Program-made: the position numbers and the translations under genes | Shown here: one piece after another, positions 33,220-42,655 of the stretch | Layout of the letters: each line of letters begins with the position of its first letter | Numbering within the stretch: the stretch's first letter is position 1 | The notes under the pieces: model-generated | What the model was told of the DNA's origin: nothing | The model's input: only the letters and a program-made list of their open reading frames with translations | The model's database searches: none | Origin: Rhizobium sophorae | GTDB lineage: Bacteria > Pseudomonadota > Alphaproteobacteria > Rhizobiales > Rhizobiaceae | DNA length: 64,000 nucleotides | Direction: 5' to 3' | NCBI RefSeq assembly: GCF_013087515.1 | Contig: NZ_JABFCN010000023.1 | Span: forward strand, 279,389-343,388

Positions 33220-34257
33220 ATGGCACAAAGCCTGGTCTTGGACGGTGAAAGTCTTGTTGCGCCCGGCGAAATTCGTCGGGTAGCAAGGAGGGTTGCTGCG
33301 CCAGATCCCGGCCACCTGATCGATGCCAGAGCCGAGCTTGCCCTCAGCCTTGACGTGTCGACCCGTCAGTTCAAATCCGGCGTCGAGCCTGATGCGATCA
33401 TCGAGCGTCTTACCGACGCCTTGCATCAGATACGGCGGCGCTTTCATCCGGAGGTGTGGGACGTCATCGTCCCGATCGCGCAATCTCATCCGGTTGCTCA
33501 CTTTCTTCATCAAGATCCATTGACCCGCTGGTCGTTCGAAAAGCCGCGCGGCTATTCTGGCGACGCACGTCTTCTCGACTTCATCTATGGCCGACCTGAA
33601 ATCGAGAACGCCGTCGCATCATCGAGCAACTTGGGACGCTCGATCTATGCCTACACTCGAAATGCTTCGTCATCCGTCGCGGTAAGGGAGCGTCGAGACA
33701 TTCTGGCTCGCCGCGTAGACGAAATCGCTTCTGCCCGGCCTGGTTCGACCGAAGTCCTCGCCATTGCCGCCGGGCATCTTCGTGAGGGGCCCTTGTCGCG
33801 CGCTCTGAGCGCCGGCGCGATCAGACGCTGGGTAGCTTTGGATCAAGACCCGATGAGCGTTGGAACCGTCGCCCGCGATTTCGCCGGCACATCCGTCGAG
33901 GCGGTGAACGGGTCGGTCAAATCCCTGCTCGGTGGGAGGCATGCGCTGGGAATGTTCGATTTCGTCTATGCCGCGGGTCTTTATGACTATTTGCCGGACG
34001 CTGTGGCCGTAAAGCTGACCAAGAAGTGCGTCAGCATGCTTAAGCCTGGCGGCACCTTCCTATTTGCTAACTTCTCCCCGGAGACGGAGGTCGACGGCTA
34101 TATGGAGACATTTATGAACTGGGCGCTGCTGTTGCGGTCAGAACGAGAGATGGGCTTGATCGCCAGTGAAGGCGTGACCGAGGCGGATGTGAAAGTGTCT
34201 GTTTGGCCCGGCTCAAACCGCAGCATTGTCTACTGTGAAATTCAAAAACCGCAGTAG
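33220..34257 (+). CDS. SAM-dependent methyltransferase, PhcB-like
   Basis: A 345-residue protein. The segment HFLHQDPLTRWSFEKPRGYSGDARLLDFIYG near residues 100-130 resembles the conserved region of PhcB-like proteins, the enzymes that make 3-hydroxy-fatty-acid methyl ester signals in Ralstonia. A class I methyltransferase core follows (VLAIAAGHLREGPLSRAL near 185, DFVYAAGLYDYLPD near 245, LKPGGTFLFANFSP near 280). The first loop is AAGHLREG instead of the usual GxGxG. ATG 33220 is preceded by aaaggggt. Resemblance is from memory of the motif, so a different small-molecule methyl transfer is possible. Confidence 0.65.
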   Translation: MAQSLVLDGESLVAPGEIRRVARRVAAPDPGHLIDARAELALSLDVSTRQFKSGVEPDAIIERLTDALHQIRRRFHPEVWDVIVPIAQSHPVAHFLHQDPLTRWSFEKPRGYSGDARLLDFIYGRPEIENAVASSSNLGRSIYAYTRNASSSVAVRERRDILARRVDEIASARPGSTEVLAIAAGHLREGPLSRALSAGAIRRWVALDQDPMSVGTVARDFAGTSVEAVNGSVKSLLGGRHALGMFDFVYAAGLYDYLPDAVAVKLTKKCVSMLKPGGTFLFANFSPETEVDGYMETFMNWALLLRSEREMGLIASEGVTEADVKVSVWPGSNRSIVYCEIQKPQ

Positions 34258-34337
34258 CCGCACGTTGGCTCGAAGGGCTTACCGTCAGCGTCTACTCGGC
34301 CACCAAGGTCTCGCTGCGCCAGGTTCCACCGGACAAC

Positions 34338-34359
34338 GGGGCGCAACATGTTGCGCCCC
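34338..34359 (+). terminator. Perfect 11-base-arm hairpin
   Basis: ggggcgcaaca and tgttgcgcccc abut at 34338-34359, followed by ttgctc. It lies 80 bases after the methyltransferase stop. A very similar block is found at 40041-40066. Confidence 0.6.
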
Positions 34360-34537
34360 TTGCTCATCGACGGTTATCGAAGGCTGTTCAGGCAGAGGCT
34401 CGACGTGTCGTCGCCACCGTCCAAGGGCGTGGGAAGCTATCTCCTGAAGAGTTTGAAATAGGCTGCCGTTCAATCCGGTAGTCTTCGGGTAGTCCCTCAG
34501 TTCAAAATCAGGGGTCGGCCCTATCAGAGGCTGCATT

Positions 34538-34567
34538 AAGGGCGTGGCTGCCCTCCGCCACGGCCTT
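34538..34567 (-). terminator. Hairpin after the NmrA-family gene
   Basis: aagggcgtggc (34538-34548) pairs with gccacggcctt (34557-34567), one mismatch, eight-base loop, nine bases past the NmrA-family stop on the minus strand. Confidence 0.5.
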
Positions 34568-34575
34568 TCAGCTGT

Positions 34576-35433
34576 TTATCGGCCGCGGCTAATCAGGCGG
34601 CCCATTGCTGTGTCCAGTGTGGTCGTGCCCTTCATCGGCTCGCCCTCGAACCGGATCCAGCCTTCGTTGAAGCCATCGATCATGCGCATCCGCGGGAGGG
34701 GGTTTTGCATGCCCTGGTCGGTGAAAATCTGCTCCCAGGTGTCGCGGGCGACCGGCCCCGCCCGGACGGGTTTGCCGAGGATGGATGATAGGACAGCGGC
34801 GATATCGTTGGGCGTGACGCCCTCTGGCCCCATCAACTCGATGACCTGCTTGCCCACCCACTCGTGCTGCAGCAGTTCTGCCGCCTTGGCTCCGACGTCA
34901 AGGACAGAAACCATCGGACAGGGCTGGTCGAGCGGCTGCAGGAAACTCGAGAGGACACAGGTCTCGCGCGCCGGCGCGATGTCCCAGGCCGTGTTCTCCA
35001 TGAACCAGCCGGCACGCAGAAAGGCGATCGGCATTGGCAAAGCTGATAACTCCTGTTCAACGAGACCGAGCTGGCTCAAGAGGTTGGGTTCTCTGGCCTG
35101 CGCGCCGATGGTGGAGAGGCAAACGACCTTGGCGGGACGAGACGAAAGAAGCGCGGTCTTCAGCGCCGCAATGACAGCGCGCACTTCCGTAAAGCCGGGG
35201 GTCGGATCGAAGGTCGGCGGGATCAGCAGAAAGACGCCGTCGGCGCCGGCGAAAGCCTTGGTGAGCGCATCGGCGTCGGTCATCTCAGCCAAGGCCAGTT
35301 CCGCGCCTTTGTTTTTCCATTCCGCTGCTTTCTCCGCATTGCGCGCGACGGCGCGGATCGGCACCTCCGCCTCCAGCAGACGCGCGGCGACAATGCCTCC
35401 GACTTGGCCTGTTACTCCGGTGATCACAAACAT
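34576..35433 (-). CDS. NmrA-family NAD(P)-binding protein (atypical SDR)
   Basis: A 285-residue protein with Rossmann start MFVITGVTGQVGGIVAARLLE, then AVARNAEK (cofactor-specificity loop near residue 37) and ADGVFLLIPP near 72. These are hallmarks of NmrA/QOR2-type reductases or redox sensors. ATG 35433 follows AAGGAG by six bases. Divergent from a LysR gene, a common arrangement for inducible quinone or azo-type reductases. The substrate is not evident. Confidence 0.85.
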   Translation of the reverse strand: MFVITGVTGQVGGIVAARLLEAEVPIRAVARNAEKAAEWKNKGAELALAEMTDADALTKAFAGADGVFLLIPPTFDPTPGFTEVRAVIAALKTALLSSRPAKVVCLSTIGAQAREPNLLSQLGLVEQELSALPMPIAFLRAGWFMENTAWDIAPARETCVLSSFLQPLDQPCPMVSVLDVGAKAAELLQHEWVGKQVIELMGPEGVTPNDIAAVLSSILGKPVRAGPVARDTWEQIFTDQGMQNPLPRMRMIDGFNEGWIRFEGEPMKGTTTLDTAMGRLISRGR

Positions 35434-35563
35434 GGTTAGACTCCTTTGCTTCCTGCACCGCCCAGCAGGTTGGCGGTTTGTTATGCTGATCATGTCCTTT
35501 GGCAGCATTTGACTGAAGCGCGCTTCTGTCACATGATTGGTGACTAAAAATCACGGATGCCCG

Positions 35564-36460
35564 ATGTTTGACGGACGATTATTGAATGGCGTGAGCGTAC
35601 TGGCCGCCGTTATCGAGAGCGGAAGTTTCGCGCGGGCGGCGGAGCTAATGGGACTATCGGCGTCGGGTGTCAGCCGCGCCATTTCCCGACTGGAGGGGCG
35701 GATCGGTCTGCGGCTGCTCGACCGGACAACACGCACGATGCGGCTGACCGATGACGGCGCGCGGTTCTACGAACAGGTGGCCCCACTCTTGAGCGGCATC
35801 GAAGAGGCTGCGCAGACAGCTGTTGGCGCCAGACAGGCGGTGCGTGGCCGACTGCGAGTCAATGTCGACCCGTATTTCTCACGCCTTGTGCTCGGCCCGC
35901 GGCTCGGCGTCTTCCTCGATCGCTATCCGGATATCCAGATCGAGGTCATCACCCGCAACGAGATCGGCGATCTTGTTGCCGATGGCATGGACGTCGCGGT
36001 GCGCTTTGGCGAGCCTGCACAGAGGTCGCTTATTTCGCGCCTGTTGATGCAGACGCGCGTGATCACGATTGCGGCTCCCGCTTATATCGAGCGACATGGT
36101 CGGCCGGGCCGTCCACAGGATTTGAGCGAGCATACCTGTATCCAGTTCCAGGACCCGCTGACGGCAAGGCCTTTCGAATGGGAGCTTCGGCGGGGTGAAG
36201 AGGTCGTCTCGATCGAGACCCGCAGCCGCATTTTAGTCAACGATGCCGGCACGACCTTGGCGACCTGCCTTGCGGGGATAGGCATCGCGCAGGTCTTCTC
36301 ACTCGGGATGGCGGATCATCTGAACAATGGGCAACTCGTGAACCTCTTTCCCGACTGGTCGGACGAGACATTCCCGCTCTACGCCTTCTATCCCTCGCGT
36401 CAGCATGTTCCGGCTAAGGTCAGGGCCTTTATAGATTTCTGCGTCGAGATCATCGAATAG
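35564..36460 (+). CDS. LysR-family regulator (divergent from NmrA gene)
   Basis: A 298-residue LysR protein with HTH at residues 15-50 (SGSFARAAELMGLSASGVSRAISRLEGR) and the usual effector domain (VDPYFSRLVLGPRLGVFLDRY, MDVAVRFGEP). ATG 35564 is preferred over an upstream GTG. A 130-base gap separates it from the NmrA gene, so it is the likely regulator of that gene and of itself. A hairpin follows its stop. Confidence 0.9.
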   Translation: MFDGRLLNGVSVLAAVIESGSFARAAELMGLSASGVSRAISRLEGRIGLRLLDRTTRTMRLTDDGARFYEQVAPLLSGIEEAAQTAVGARQAVRGRLRVNVDPYFSRLVLGPRLGVFLDRYPDIQIEVITRNEIGDLVADGMDVAVRFGEPAQRSLISRLLMQTRVITIAAPAYIERHGRPGRPQDLSEHTCIQFQDPLTARPFEWELRRGEEVVSIETRSRILVNDAGTTLATCLAGIGIAQVFSLGMADHLNNGQLVNLFPDWSDETFPLYAFYPSRQHVPAKVRAFIDFCVEIIE

Positions 36461-36463
36461 ACG

Positions 36464-36484
36464 GAGGCGCCCGTCGAGCGCCTC
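36464..36484 (+). terminator. Hairpin after the LysR gene
   Basis: gaggcgc (36464-36470) pairs with gcgcctc (36478-36484) around a seven-base loop, three bases after the stop codon. No strong T-run. Confidence 0.5.
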
Positions 36485-36593
36485 TACTGGCTTAAGCTGG
36501 CCAAGGCTTTCTGGTTCTGGAAATTTATCGTCTATGGGATTCTTTCACGCTTGGGAGGAAGGCGAATTGATATCTCCGGCCATAAGGCCCTTG

Positions 36594-37064
36594 TCAGATT
36601 CGTTCTATGCGGACCGGATACGCGCCGCGCACTAGCAACGGCTCGAAGCCATTGTCGAAGCGGCCGAGCCGGATCAGCCCGTCCCAGCGGTAATCCGCGT
36701 GGAAGAGGGCCAGGTTACCCCACGGTTTGAAGTAGCAAAGGTCGCCCGGCTGCTCGTTTCCGAAAGGACCGCTGCCTTCTTCTGTGAGTTTGCGTGGCAG
36801 ATGGACGATCTTCTCGTTCCTGCCATAATCCTCGATCTTGAGGTCTAGGGGCAGCAGGGAAGCGAGATCGCGCGCCGTAGGATTGTCATAGAGTGTCGCG
36901 GTCAGGGTCAGCTTGTTGAAGCCTATCCTGATCCTGACGTCGGTCGGCTCCTGATTGGCCGGATCGGGTCCTTCCAGCCCCCGAGCCGTCAAAGGCATGG
37001 CAGTGGCTGCCAAGGCTCCGCCCAGCACCGCGCGACGACTCATGAACTTGGATGTCATCGACAT
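36594..37064 (-). CDS. Exported cyclophilin-like-fold protein
   Basis: A 156-residue protein with a twin-arginine signal (SRRAVLGGALAATAMPLTARG, residues 8-28), so it is probably exported folded to the periplasm. The mature part resembles the cyclophilin-like small domain family (Cyclophil_like), with TLYDNPTARDLASLLPLDL, DYGRNEKIVHLP and GDLCYFKPWGNLALFHAD. The start is chosen at ATG 37064 (MSMTSKFM). It ends the MFS-SDR operon on the minus strand, 13 bases after the SDR stop. Function of the family is unclear. Confidence 0.78.
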   Translation of the reverse strand: MSMTSKFMSRRAVLGGALAATAMPLTARGLEGPDPANQEPTDVRIRIGFNKLTLTATLYDNPTARDLASLLPLDLKIEDYGRNEKIVHLPRKLTEEGSGPFGNEQPGDLCYFKPWGNLALFHADYRWDGLIRLGRFDNGFEPLLVRGAYPVRIERI

Positions 37065-37077
37065 AGCACGCCTCGCG

Positions 37078-37824
37078 TCAGACAGGTTGAGCCGTGGGCC
37101 GGAACAGGATTTCGTTGATGTCGACATCGTCCGGTTCGTTCACTGCAAAGGCGACCGTTCGCGCGAAGGTGTCCGCGCTGATTGCGATTTTGCTGACGAA
37201 CTCCTTGGTGCCCGCCTGGATGTCCTTTTCGCTGATGTGTTCGAGGAGTTCGGTGCTCACTGCGCCGGGTGATATGATCGTGGTGCGGATGTTGTATGGC
37301 TTCACTTCTTTCCGCAGCCCTTCCGAGAGGGCGCGCACGGCGAATTTCGTCGCGCAATAGACGGCGGCACCCGGATCGACCACGTGGCCGTAGACGGAGG
37401 ACACGTTGATGATATGCCCCGACTTTTGTGCTTTCATATGAGGAAGCGCTGCTGCGATGCCGTAGAGCACGCCTTTGATGTTGACGTCGATCATGCGATC
37501 CCACTCGTCGACTTTGAGCCGCTCGAGCGGCGCAAGTGGCATCAGGCCGGCATTGTTCAGCATCACGTCGATGCGACCGAACGTGTTGACGGCCGTGTCG
37601 ACGAACTTCTTGACTTGAAGTTGGTCCGTGACGTCGGTTTGGACTGCCTTGGCCCTATAGCCTTTCGCGGTCAGTTCCTCAGCCAGCTTGGCGATGCGGT
37701 CGCTACGCCGGGCGCCGAGGACGACGGAAGCGCCACGCTCAGTAAGGTGACGCGCCGTGGCTTCGCCAAGCCCGCTGCTTGCCCCTGTTATGACGACCAC
37801 TTTGTTTTCAATTCCTTGGGACAT
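37078..37824 (-). CDS. Short-chain dehydrogenase/reductase
   Basis: A 248-residue classical SDR. Cofactor loop [16 protein letters not shown] near residue 10, LNNAGLMPL (NNAG) near 86, and catalytic Ser-Tyr-Lys with [11 protein letters not shown] (Ser near 138) and [11 protein letters not shown] (Tyr near 152, Lys 156). ATG 37824 follows CAGGAG by seven bases. Middle gene of the MFS-SDR-cyclophilin-like operon. Substrate unknown. Confidence 0.92.
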   Translation of the reverse strand: MSQGIENKVVVITGASSGLGEATARHLTERGASVVLGARRSDRIAKLAEELTAKGYRAKAVQTDVTDQLQVKKFVDTAVNTFGRIDVMLNNAGLMPLAPLERLKVDEWDRMIDVNIKGVLYGIAAALPHMKAQKSGHIINVSSVYGHVVDPGAAVYCATKFAVRALSEGLRKEVKPYNIRTTIISPGAVSTELLEHISEKDIQAGTKEFVSKIAISADTFARTVAFAVNEPDDVDINEILFRPTAQPV

Positions 37825-37856
37825 GATGATCTCCTGTTTTGAGGTTTCTACAAAGT

Positions 37857-39044
37857 TCAGGAACGGCGCCCGGCGAGCGCGGCGAGGACGGCCGAACCGG
37901 CGAGAAGGCAGGCGGCCAGAAGGAAGGTGCTCCACCATCCCGCGGTGTCGAACAGCATGCCGCCAGCGAAAGCGCCGCCTGCAATGGCGAGCTGGATCAG
38001 CGCCACCTGCAGTCCACCTGCCGCTTCCAACTCACCAGGAACGATAGCGGCCATCCAGGTATTCCAGGCGACCGGAAGCGGGGTCGAGAAAAATCCCCAC
38101 ATGACGAGCAGGAATGCCGTAACCGCTGCGAACGGCCCGAGAGCGATCAGCAGCAGGGCAAGGACAGCAAGTGCAGCCGGCAATCCTATGAGAACGAGCA
38201 GGAGATGGCGCCGGGCGACGAAGCCAATGACGGAGGTTCCAGCCAGTCCACCGACGCCGAGGCCGAGAAGCACCATGGACAGAAGATTCAAGTCCAGTCC
38301 CGTGACGCCTTCGAGGAACGGACGAAAATAAATGGACAGTGCGTTCTGGCCAATGAAGGCGAGACCGGTCGCCGCCATTCCAATCGCGAATGTGCGATTG
38401 CGCAGCAGCCCGAATATTCTGGCCACCGAGACGGTTGACGTCGCTGGCATCCTCGGCAGGACGACCAGTTGCCAGACGAGCGCGGCAATTCCGATCGGCA
38501 CCGTGATGAAGAATGTGCCCCGCCATCCGATCAACCCGCCCAGAAAACTCCCGAGCGGCGCGGCAAGGACGAGGGCGAATGCGGTGCCACCTTGAATAAG
38601 CGCAATGGCCTTGGGCAGGTCATGGCCCGATGCCAGGCGTGCCAGAATAGCCGTCGACAGCGACCAGAAGCCGCCGATCGACACGCCGACCAGGGACCGT
38701 CCGACGAGAAAGACAAGGAAGTTGGGTGCGAGGGCAACCGCCAGGCTCGATCCGACAAGAACCGCCGTATAGAGCAGGACGACAGACTTCCGGTCGATCT
38801 TCGCCAGCAAGGCATTGCCGAAAAGGCTGGTGATGACCGCAAAGACTCCCGACACGGTGATCGCCAATCCGGCTTGCCCCTCTGAAATAGAGAGGTCCCT
38901 GGCGATCGGGGTCAGAAGGCTCACAGGGAGAAATTCCAACCCCACCAGAAGGAAAGTGAGAAGCGAGAGACAGGTCACAGCAGACCATGAGGTCGTCTCG
39001 TCTTCCGTCAGTACGGTCTCATTCAATGTCAGCTCGACGGTCAT
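37857..39044 (-). CDS. MFS transporter, drug:H+ antiporter-1 type
   Basis: A 395-residue inner-membrane protein with 12 predicted helices. The DHA1 motif A region [13 protein letters not shown] is near residue 75, and [15 protein letters not shown] near 128 follows motif C. Similar to AraJ/YdhP-type exporters of sugars or drugs. AGGAG precedes ATG 39044. It heads an operon with an SDR gene and a cyclophilin-like gene, and is divergent from the LysR gene at 39139. Confidence 0.9.
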   Translation of the reverse strand: MTVELTLNETVLTEDETTSWSAVTCLSLLTFLLVGLEFLPVSLLTPIARDLSISEGQAGLAITVSGVFAVITSLFGNALLAKIDRKSVVLLYTAVLVGSSLAVALAPNFLVFLVGRSLVGVSIGGFWSLSTAILARLASGHDLPKAIALIQGGTAFALVLAAPLGSFLGGLIGWRGTFFITVPIGIAALVWQLVVLPRMPATSTVSVARIFGLLRNRTFAIGMAATGLAFIGQNALSIYFRPFLEGVTGLDLNLLSMVLLGLGVGGLAGTSVIGFVARRHLLLVLIGLPAALAVLALLLIALGPFAAVTAFLLVMWGFFSTPLPVAWNTWMAAIVPGELEAAGGLQVALIQLAIAGGAFAGGMLFDTAGWWSTFLLAACLLAGSAVLAALAGRRS

Positions 39045-39138
39045 TCACGTTCTCCTGTCCGTTGCCAGATAGATAGCCGGACTGGTTTTGCGCGACTAGA
39101 AGCTATAATCTGAATGTGGTGGTGAAGGAGATTCAACA

Positions 39139-40035
39139 ATGCGGCGCGACGAGTTCACGGAAATGCGTGCGTTTCTGGAGGTGGCTCAAGAGCGGAGTTT
39201 CACGCGCGCTGCATCGAAACTGGGAGTCACGCGCTCGGCGCTGAGCCATACGATCAGCGCGCTCGAAGCCCGGCTTGGCGTCCGGCTTCTCTCCCGCACG
39301 ACGCGTGACGTGGCTCCCACGGCGGCCGGTGCCCGGCTCATTGAAAGTATTCAGCCGCATTTCGAGAGCATCGCGGCCGGGATCAGTGCCCTCGGCGCGC
39401 TGCGCGACAAGCCTTCGGGCACAGTCCGCCTCGTATGTCCCGATGATGCCGTCGAGCTGGTCTTCCGTTCGAGGCTGCCGGCATTTTTACGGGATTACCC
39501 CGATATCACCGTTGAACTCATCGTCGACAACGGTTTTACAAATATCGTCGAGCGCCAATTCGATGCCGGCGTGCGGCTCGGCGAAGCGATTGCGCGCGAC
39601 ATGGTGGCCGCTCGCATCGGTCCCGACGTTTCCTACACCGTCGTCGGATCGCCGGAATATTTTGCGGGCCGCTCCGCGCCTGCGACCCCGCACGACCTGA
39701 CGGACCACAATTGCGTCAACCTGCGGCTTCCGACGTCAGGTGGGCTCTATGCTTGGGAGTTCGAAAAGGACGGTCGCGAGTTCAGCGTTCGTGTGGAGGG
39801 CCAGCTCGTGATGAGCAACATAGGACCGGCGATCAATGCCGCTCTCGATGGCGCGGGGCTGTCCTATGTGCCGAGGGACCTCGTCCGGCAATATTTGGAC
39901 GGCGGTCAACTGAAGGAAGTGCTGGCGGACTGGGCGCCGACGTTCCAAGGCTATCATCTCTATTACCCCAGCCGCCGCCATCCATCTCCTGCTTTCTCCG
40001 CCTTCGTCGAAGCCTTCCGATACCGGCAGAGGTAA
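39139..40035 (+). CDS. LysR-family regulator (divergent from MFS operon)
   Basis: A 298-residue LysR protein with HTH residues 16-52 (RSFTRAASKLGVTRSALSHTISALEAR) and a CrgA-type effector domain (GTVRLVCPDDAVELVFRSRLPAFL, DAGVRLGEAI). gaaggag precedes ATG 39139. Separated by 94 bases from the MFS start, so it probably controls the MFS-SDR operon. It ends in a strong terminator shared with the convergent SDR gene. Confidence 0.9.
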   Translation: MRRDEFTEMRAFLEVAQERSFTRAASKLGVTRSALSHTISALEARLGVRLLSRTTRDVAPTAAGARLIESIQPHFESIAAGISALGALRDKPSGTVRLVCPDDAVELVFRSRLPAFLRDYPDITVELIVDNGFTNIVERQFDAGVRLGEAIARDMVAARIGPDVSYTVVGSPEYFAGRSAPATPHDLTDHNCVNLRLPTSGGLYAWEFEKDGREFSVRVEGQLVMSNIGPAINAALDGAGLSYVPRDLVRQYLDGGQLKEVLADWAPTFQGYHLYYPSRRHPSPAFSAFVEAFRYRQR

Positions 40036-40040
40036 GCCTC

Positions 40041-40066
40041 AAGGGGCGCAATCCGCTGCGCCCCTT
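40041..40066. terminator. Bidirectional hairpin between convergent LysR and SDR genes
   Basis: aaggggcgca (40041-40050) and tgcgcccctt (40057-40066) form a perfect ten-base stem with a six-base loop, followed by ttgct. It can serve both convergent genes. Confidence 0.7.
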
Positions 40067-40077
40067 TGCTCGCGTGG

Positions 40078-40824
40078 TTATCGAGCGCTGTCGATGATTG
40101 CGCCGCCGTCGGGAGCGAGGCTGTAGCCGGTGATGAACTGCGAATCCTTGCTGGCAAGGAACAGCACCACCGGAGCAATGTCTTCTTCCGGCGAGCCGAA
40201 ACGAGCCAGCGCGCTCATCGGCGGAGGAACCTCCTTTTCCGCAGCGCCCCAGGTGTCGGCGATCGGCAGGACGTTGTTCACGGTGATCTTGTCGGCGCCC
40301 CATTCGCGTGCCGCTGTGCGGGTCAGCGCGCGCACCGCTTCCTTGGCCATGTTGTAAGGGCCATAACCAGCCAGTCCGCTGGTGGCGGCCATCGAGGCGA
40401 AGTTGATGATCCGGCCTTCTCCGCTTTCCCTCAGGTGAGGATAGCAGGCCTGCATGAAGAGCAGATAGGCGATCGGCCCGGTATCGAAGTTCCGTTGCAG
40501 TTGCTCGACCGAGAGGTCGATGATCGAAGACGAGACCGCGGAACCGTCGAAAGCATTGTTCACAAGAACGTCGATACGACCATAGGCAGCGACGACCTTG
40601 TCCACTGCGGCCGTGATCTGATCGGCTTCACCGACGTCGCAGACGACGCCGAGGGCTGCGCCGCCGGCTTCGAGGATATCCGCGACAACGCGTTCGACGC
40701 CTTCGGATGTCCGCGAGAGAATTGCGACCTTCGCGCCTTCGGCGGCAAAGAGCTTTGCGGTGGCGCGGCCAATGCCGCGGCTTGCGCCTGTGACGATGGC
40801 AACTTTTCCATTGAGTCGACCCAT
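40078..40824 (-). CDS. Short-chain dehydrogenase/reductase
   Basis: A 248-residue classical SDR: VAIVTGASRGIGRATAKLF near residue 8, VNNAFDGSAV (NNA) near 88, catalytic-site segment IINFASMAATSGLAGYGPYNMAKEAV with Ser, Tyr and Lys near residues 142-160. ATG 40824 follows tggag. It is followed upstream on the same strand by the DoxX-like gene, and an HxlR regulator is divergent. Substrate unknown. Confidence 0.92.
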   Translation of the reverse strand: MGRLNGKVAIVTGASRGIGRATAKLFAAEGAKVAILSRTSEGVERVVADILEAGGAALGVVCDVGEADQITAAVDKVVAAYGRIDVLVNNAFDGSAVSSSIIDLSVEQLQRNFDTGPIAYLLFMQACYPHLRESGEGRIINFASMAATSGLAGYGPYNMAKEAVRALTRTAAREWGADKITVNNVLPIADTWGAAEKEVPPPMSALARFGSPEEDIAPVVLFLASKDSQFITGYSLAPDGGAIIDSAR

Positions 40825-40863
40825 GTGTATCTCCATTTGTTGGGGCTTGGGATCATCGAGACG

Positions 40864-41262
40864 TCAGAGCGCAGCGGCCTGGACGTAAGGGGAGGGCATG
40901 TCGCGGGCGTCGTTCTGCGTCATGAACGAGGTGGCCAGCAGCGCGAGGCCGACCGCCGCGGGCAGGGCGCCGGCAGGTTTTCGAACGCCGATATGCGCGA
41001 GGCCCGATAGCAGCAGGTGAAAGAAGATGCCCGCATAGGCGAGATCGCTGAGCGGGACGCTGACGCGCGAAAGGATCGCGAGCGGGCCGAGGACCTTAAC
41101 AATGACCATGAACGGAACGAGGTTGTTGGCGCTGTATCCGAGTTCCGTCAGCGCCTCACGAACCCACTTTCCCTTTGTGGCATACATGTAGGCTGAAGCG
41201 AGGTAGAGCACGGATAGAAGTGCCGTGCTGATCCAGTATCCGTAAAATTTGCATAAGCTCAT
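40864..41262 (-). CDS. DoxX-like membrane protein
   Basis: A 132-residue protein with four hydrophobic helices (STALLSVLYLASAYMY, FMVIVKVLGPLAILS, SDLAYAGIFFHLLLSGLAHI, GALPAAVGLALLATSF), the layout of the DoxX-like family. TKGKWVREALTELGYSANNLVPF is the family's loop after helix 1. Probably co-transcribed with the SDR gene 39 bases downstream and controlled by the divergent HxlR protein. Such trios (DoxX, SDR, HxlR) are common in redox-stress loci. Confidence 0.85.
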   Translation of the reverse strand: MSLCKFYGYWISTALLSVLYLASAYMYATKGKWVREALTELGYSANNLVPFMVIVKVLGPLAILSRVSVPLSDLAYAGIFFHLLLSGLAHIGVRKPAGALPAAVGLALLATSFMTQNDARDMPSPYVQAAAL

Positions 41263-41412
41263 CCCTGTCGCTGCTCACGCAGCAACATTCCTCACGTCGA
41301 GTCTGTCGGTTTCTATGTGAGAGGCGCTCCTTTTACTGCGCCCCTGATGCACGGATGGAAAATGTCGTCTAAGATCCATCTTTGCAAGTAGGATGAATTA
41401 CTTGCAGCTAGT

Positions 41413-41793
41413 ATGGAAAACCAGACTATGGCCGATGGCGACATCAATATGCATGAGGAGATGCGTCGCGCATTCGCGTTGCTCTCCGGCAAATGGAAGC
41501 TGGAAATCATGTGGCTGCTCCATCAGCGGATCCACCGGTTTGGCGAACTGAGGAAGGCTATCCCCGGCATCACCCAACACATGCTGACGGCGCAACTCCG
41601 CGAGCTCGAAGCAGACGGGCTGGTGTCCCGCACCATCTTTGCGGAGGTTCCTCCGCGCGTCGAATATGAGATCACGCAAAAAGCGCGGGGCCTCGGTCCC
41701 ACCATGGAAGCCTTGACGGCATGGTGGAATGAGTACGGAAAGAGTGTGCCAGTGAAACCGAGCACACGCGGTCGGAAAGCGAGAGATGGCTGA
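41413..41793 (+). CDS. HxlR-family transcriptional regulator
   Basis: A 126-residue winged-helix regulator. FALLSGKWKLEIMWLLHQ and FGELRKAIPGITQHMLTAQLRELEADGLVSR are the HxlR signature, and EVPPRVEYEITQKARGL forms the wing. Divergent from the DoxX gene across 150 bases. No clear ribosome site at ATG 41413; ATG 41428 is an alternative. Likely redox- or aldehyde-responsive, by family analogy. Confidence 0.88.
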   Translation: MENQTMADGDINMHEEMRRAFALLSGKWKLEIMWLLHQRIHRFGELRKAIPGITQHMLTAQLRELEADGLVSRTIFAEVPPRVEYEITQKARGLGPTMEALTAWWNEYGKSVPVKPSTRGRKARDG

Positions 41794-42010
41794 ACTGCCT
41801 GTGGGTCGTTTGCTATCCTTGCCGCAACCGCTTTAGCTATCGCTTCATGCGAATGATCGGAATGATCACATTGGCGCGTCAGCCGATGACAGATATCGCA
41901 GTTCGTCCGGCGGCAAATTGGACCGATTATGCGCAGCTCCGGTCGGCGCGCGTGTTGGATTCTTTCCAGCAACTCACCGTCAGCTCGTCATAGCCTCCCA
42001 CGGATCACAT

Positions 42011-42505
42011 TCACGAAAAACTCGAACCGGACTTGTCCCAGCCTTCCTTGATCGTCTCCATCGCGACGTTGGTCGAGGTGTTGGCAACGTGGGGCAGTGT
42101 CGAGATGCGCTCGCCGAGAACGCGGCGGTAGCGGCCGATATCGCGCGTGCGGATCTTCAGCAGATAGTCGAACCTGCCGGCGATCATATGGCACTCTTCG
42201 ACTTCGCTGATCTTCTTGATGGCATCGTTGAAGCTTTTCAGCGCGTCCTCGCGGGTATCGGAAAGCTTCACCTCGACGAAAGCAATATGGTCGAGCTGCA
42301 TTTTCGACGGATTGAGGACGGCCTTGAAGCCTTCGATATATCCTTCGCTGATCAGCCTTTTGAAGCGGATCTGGCACGGCGTCTTCGACAATCCGACACG
42401 CGCGGCCAGATCGGTGATCGACAGCCTGCCGTCCTCGGTGAGTGCGGTGAGGATCTTTCTGTCGAACTGGTCCAATTCACTAAAGATGTCGGTTTCAGTA
42501 GCCAT
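42011..42505 (-). CDS. putR: Lrp/AsnC-family proline utilisation regulator
   Basis: A 164-residue Lrp-type protein: HTH at residues about 10-55 (FDRKILTALTEDGRLSITDLAARVGLSKTPCQIRFKRL), then the RAM effector domain (VEVKLSD, ECHMIAGRFDYLLKIRTRDIGRYRRVLGERISTLPHV). Divergent from putA. In Agrobacterium and Rhizobium PutR is an Lrp-like activator of putA in response to proline, and this position and length match. The start at 42505 (MATETDIF) is preferred over an upstream TTG. Confidence 0.88.
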   Translation of the reverse strand: MATETDIFSELDQFDRKILTALTEDGRLSITDLAARVGLSKTPCQIRFKRLISEGYIEGFKAVLNPSKMQLDHIAFVEVKLSDTREDALKSFNDAIKKISEVEECHMIAGRFDYLLKIRTRDIGRYRRVLGERISTLPHVANTSTNVAMETIKEGWDKSGSSFS

Positions 42506-42655
42506 TTGAACTCTCGCGGGCGGATTAATAAGTTCATACAGCCTGGAAACTGTTGAAATCAAGTGAGATTGCGATTTGCGATTATGATAGATTATCTGCC
42601 GGGCAGAAGAGTGCTGAAATCGGTATCGGCGCCGCGCTCAACACGGGGATCATAC

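Larger units (their letters stand above)
34258..34575. other. 318-base spacer with terminators only
   Basis: No gene is supported. It contains two hairpins, listed separately: 34338-34359 for the methyltransferase gene and 34538-34567 for the convergent NmrA gene. The short open frame on the minus strand has no ribosome site or recognisable family. Confidence 0.5.
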
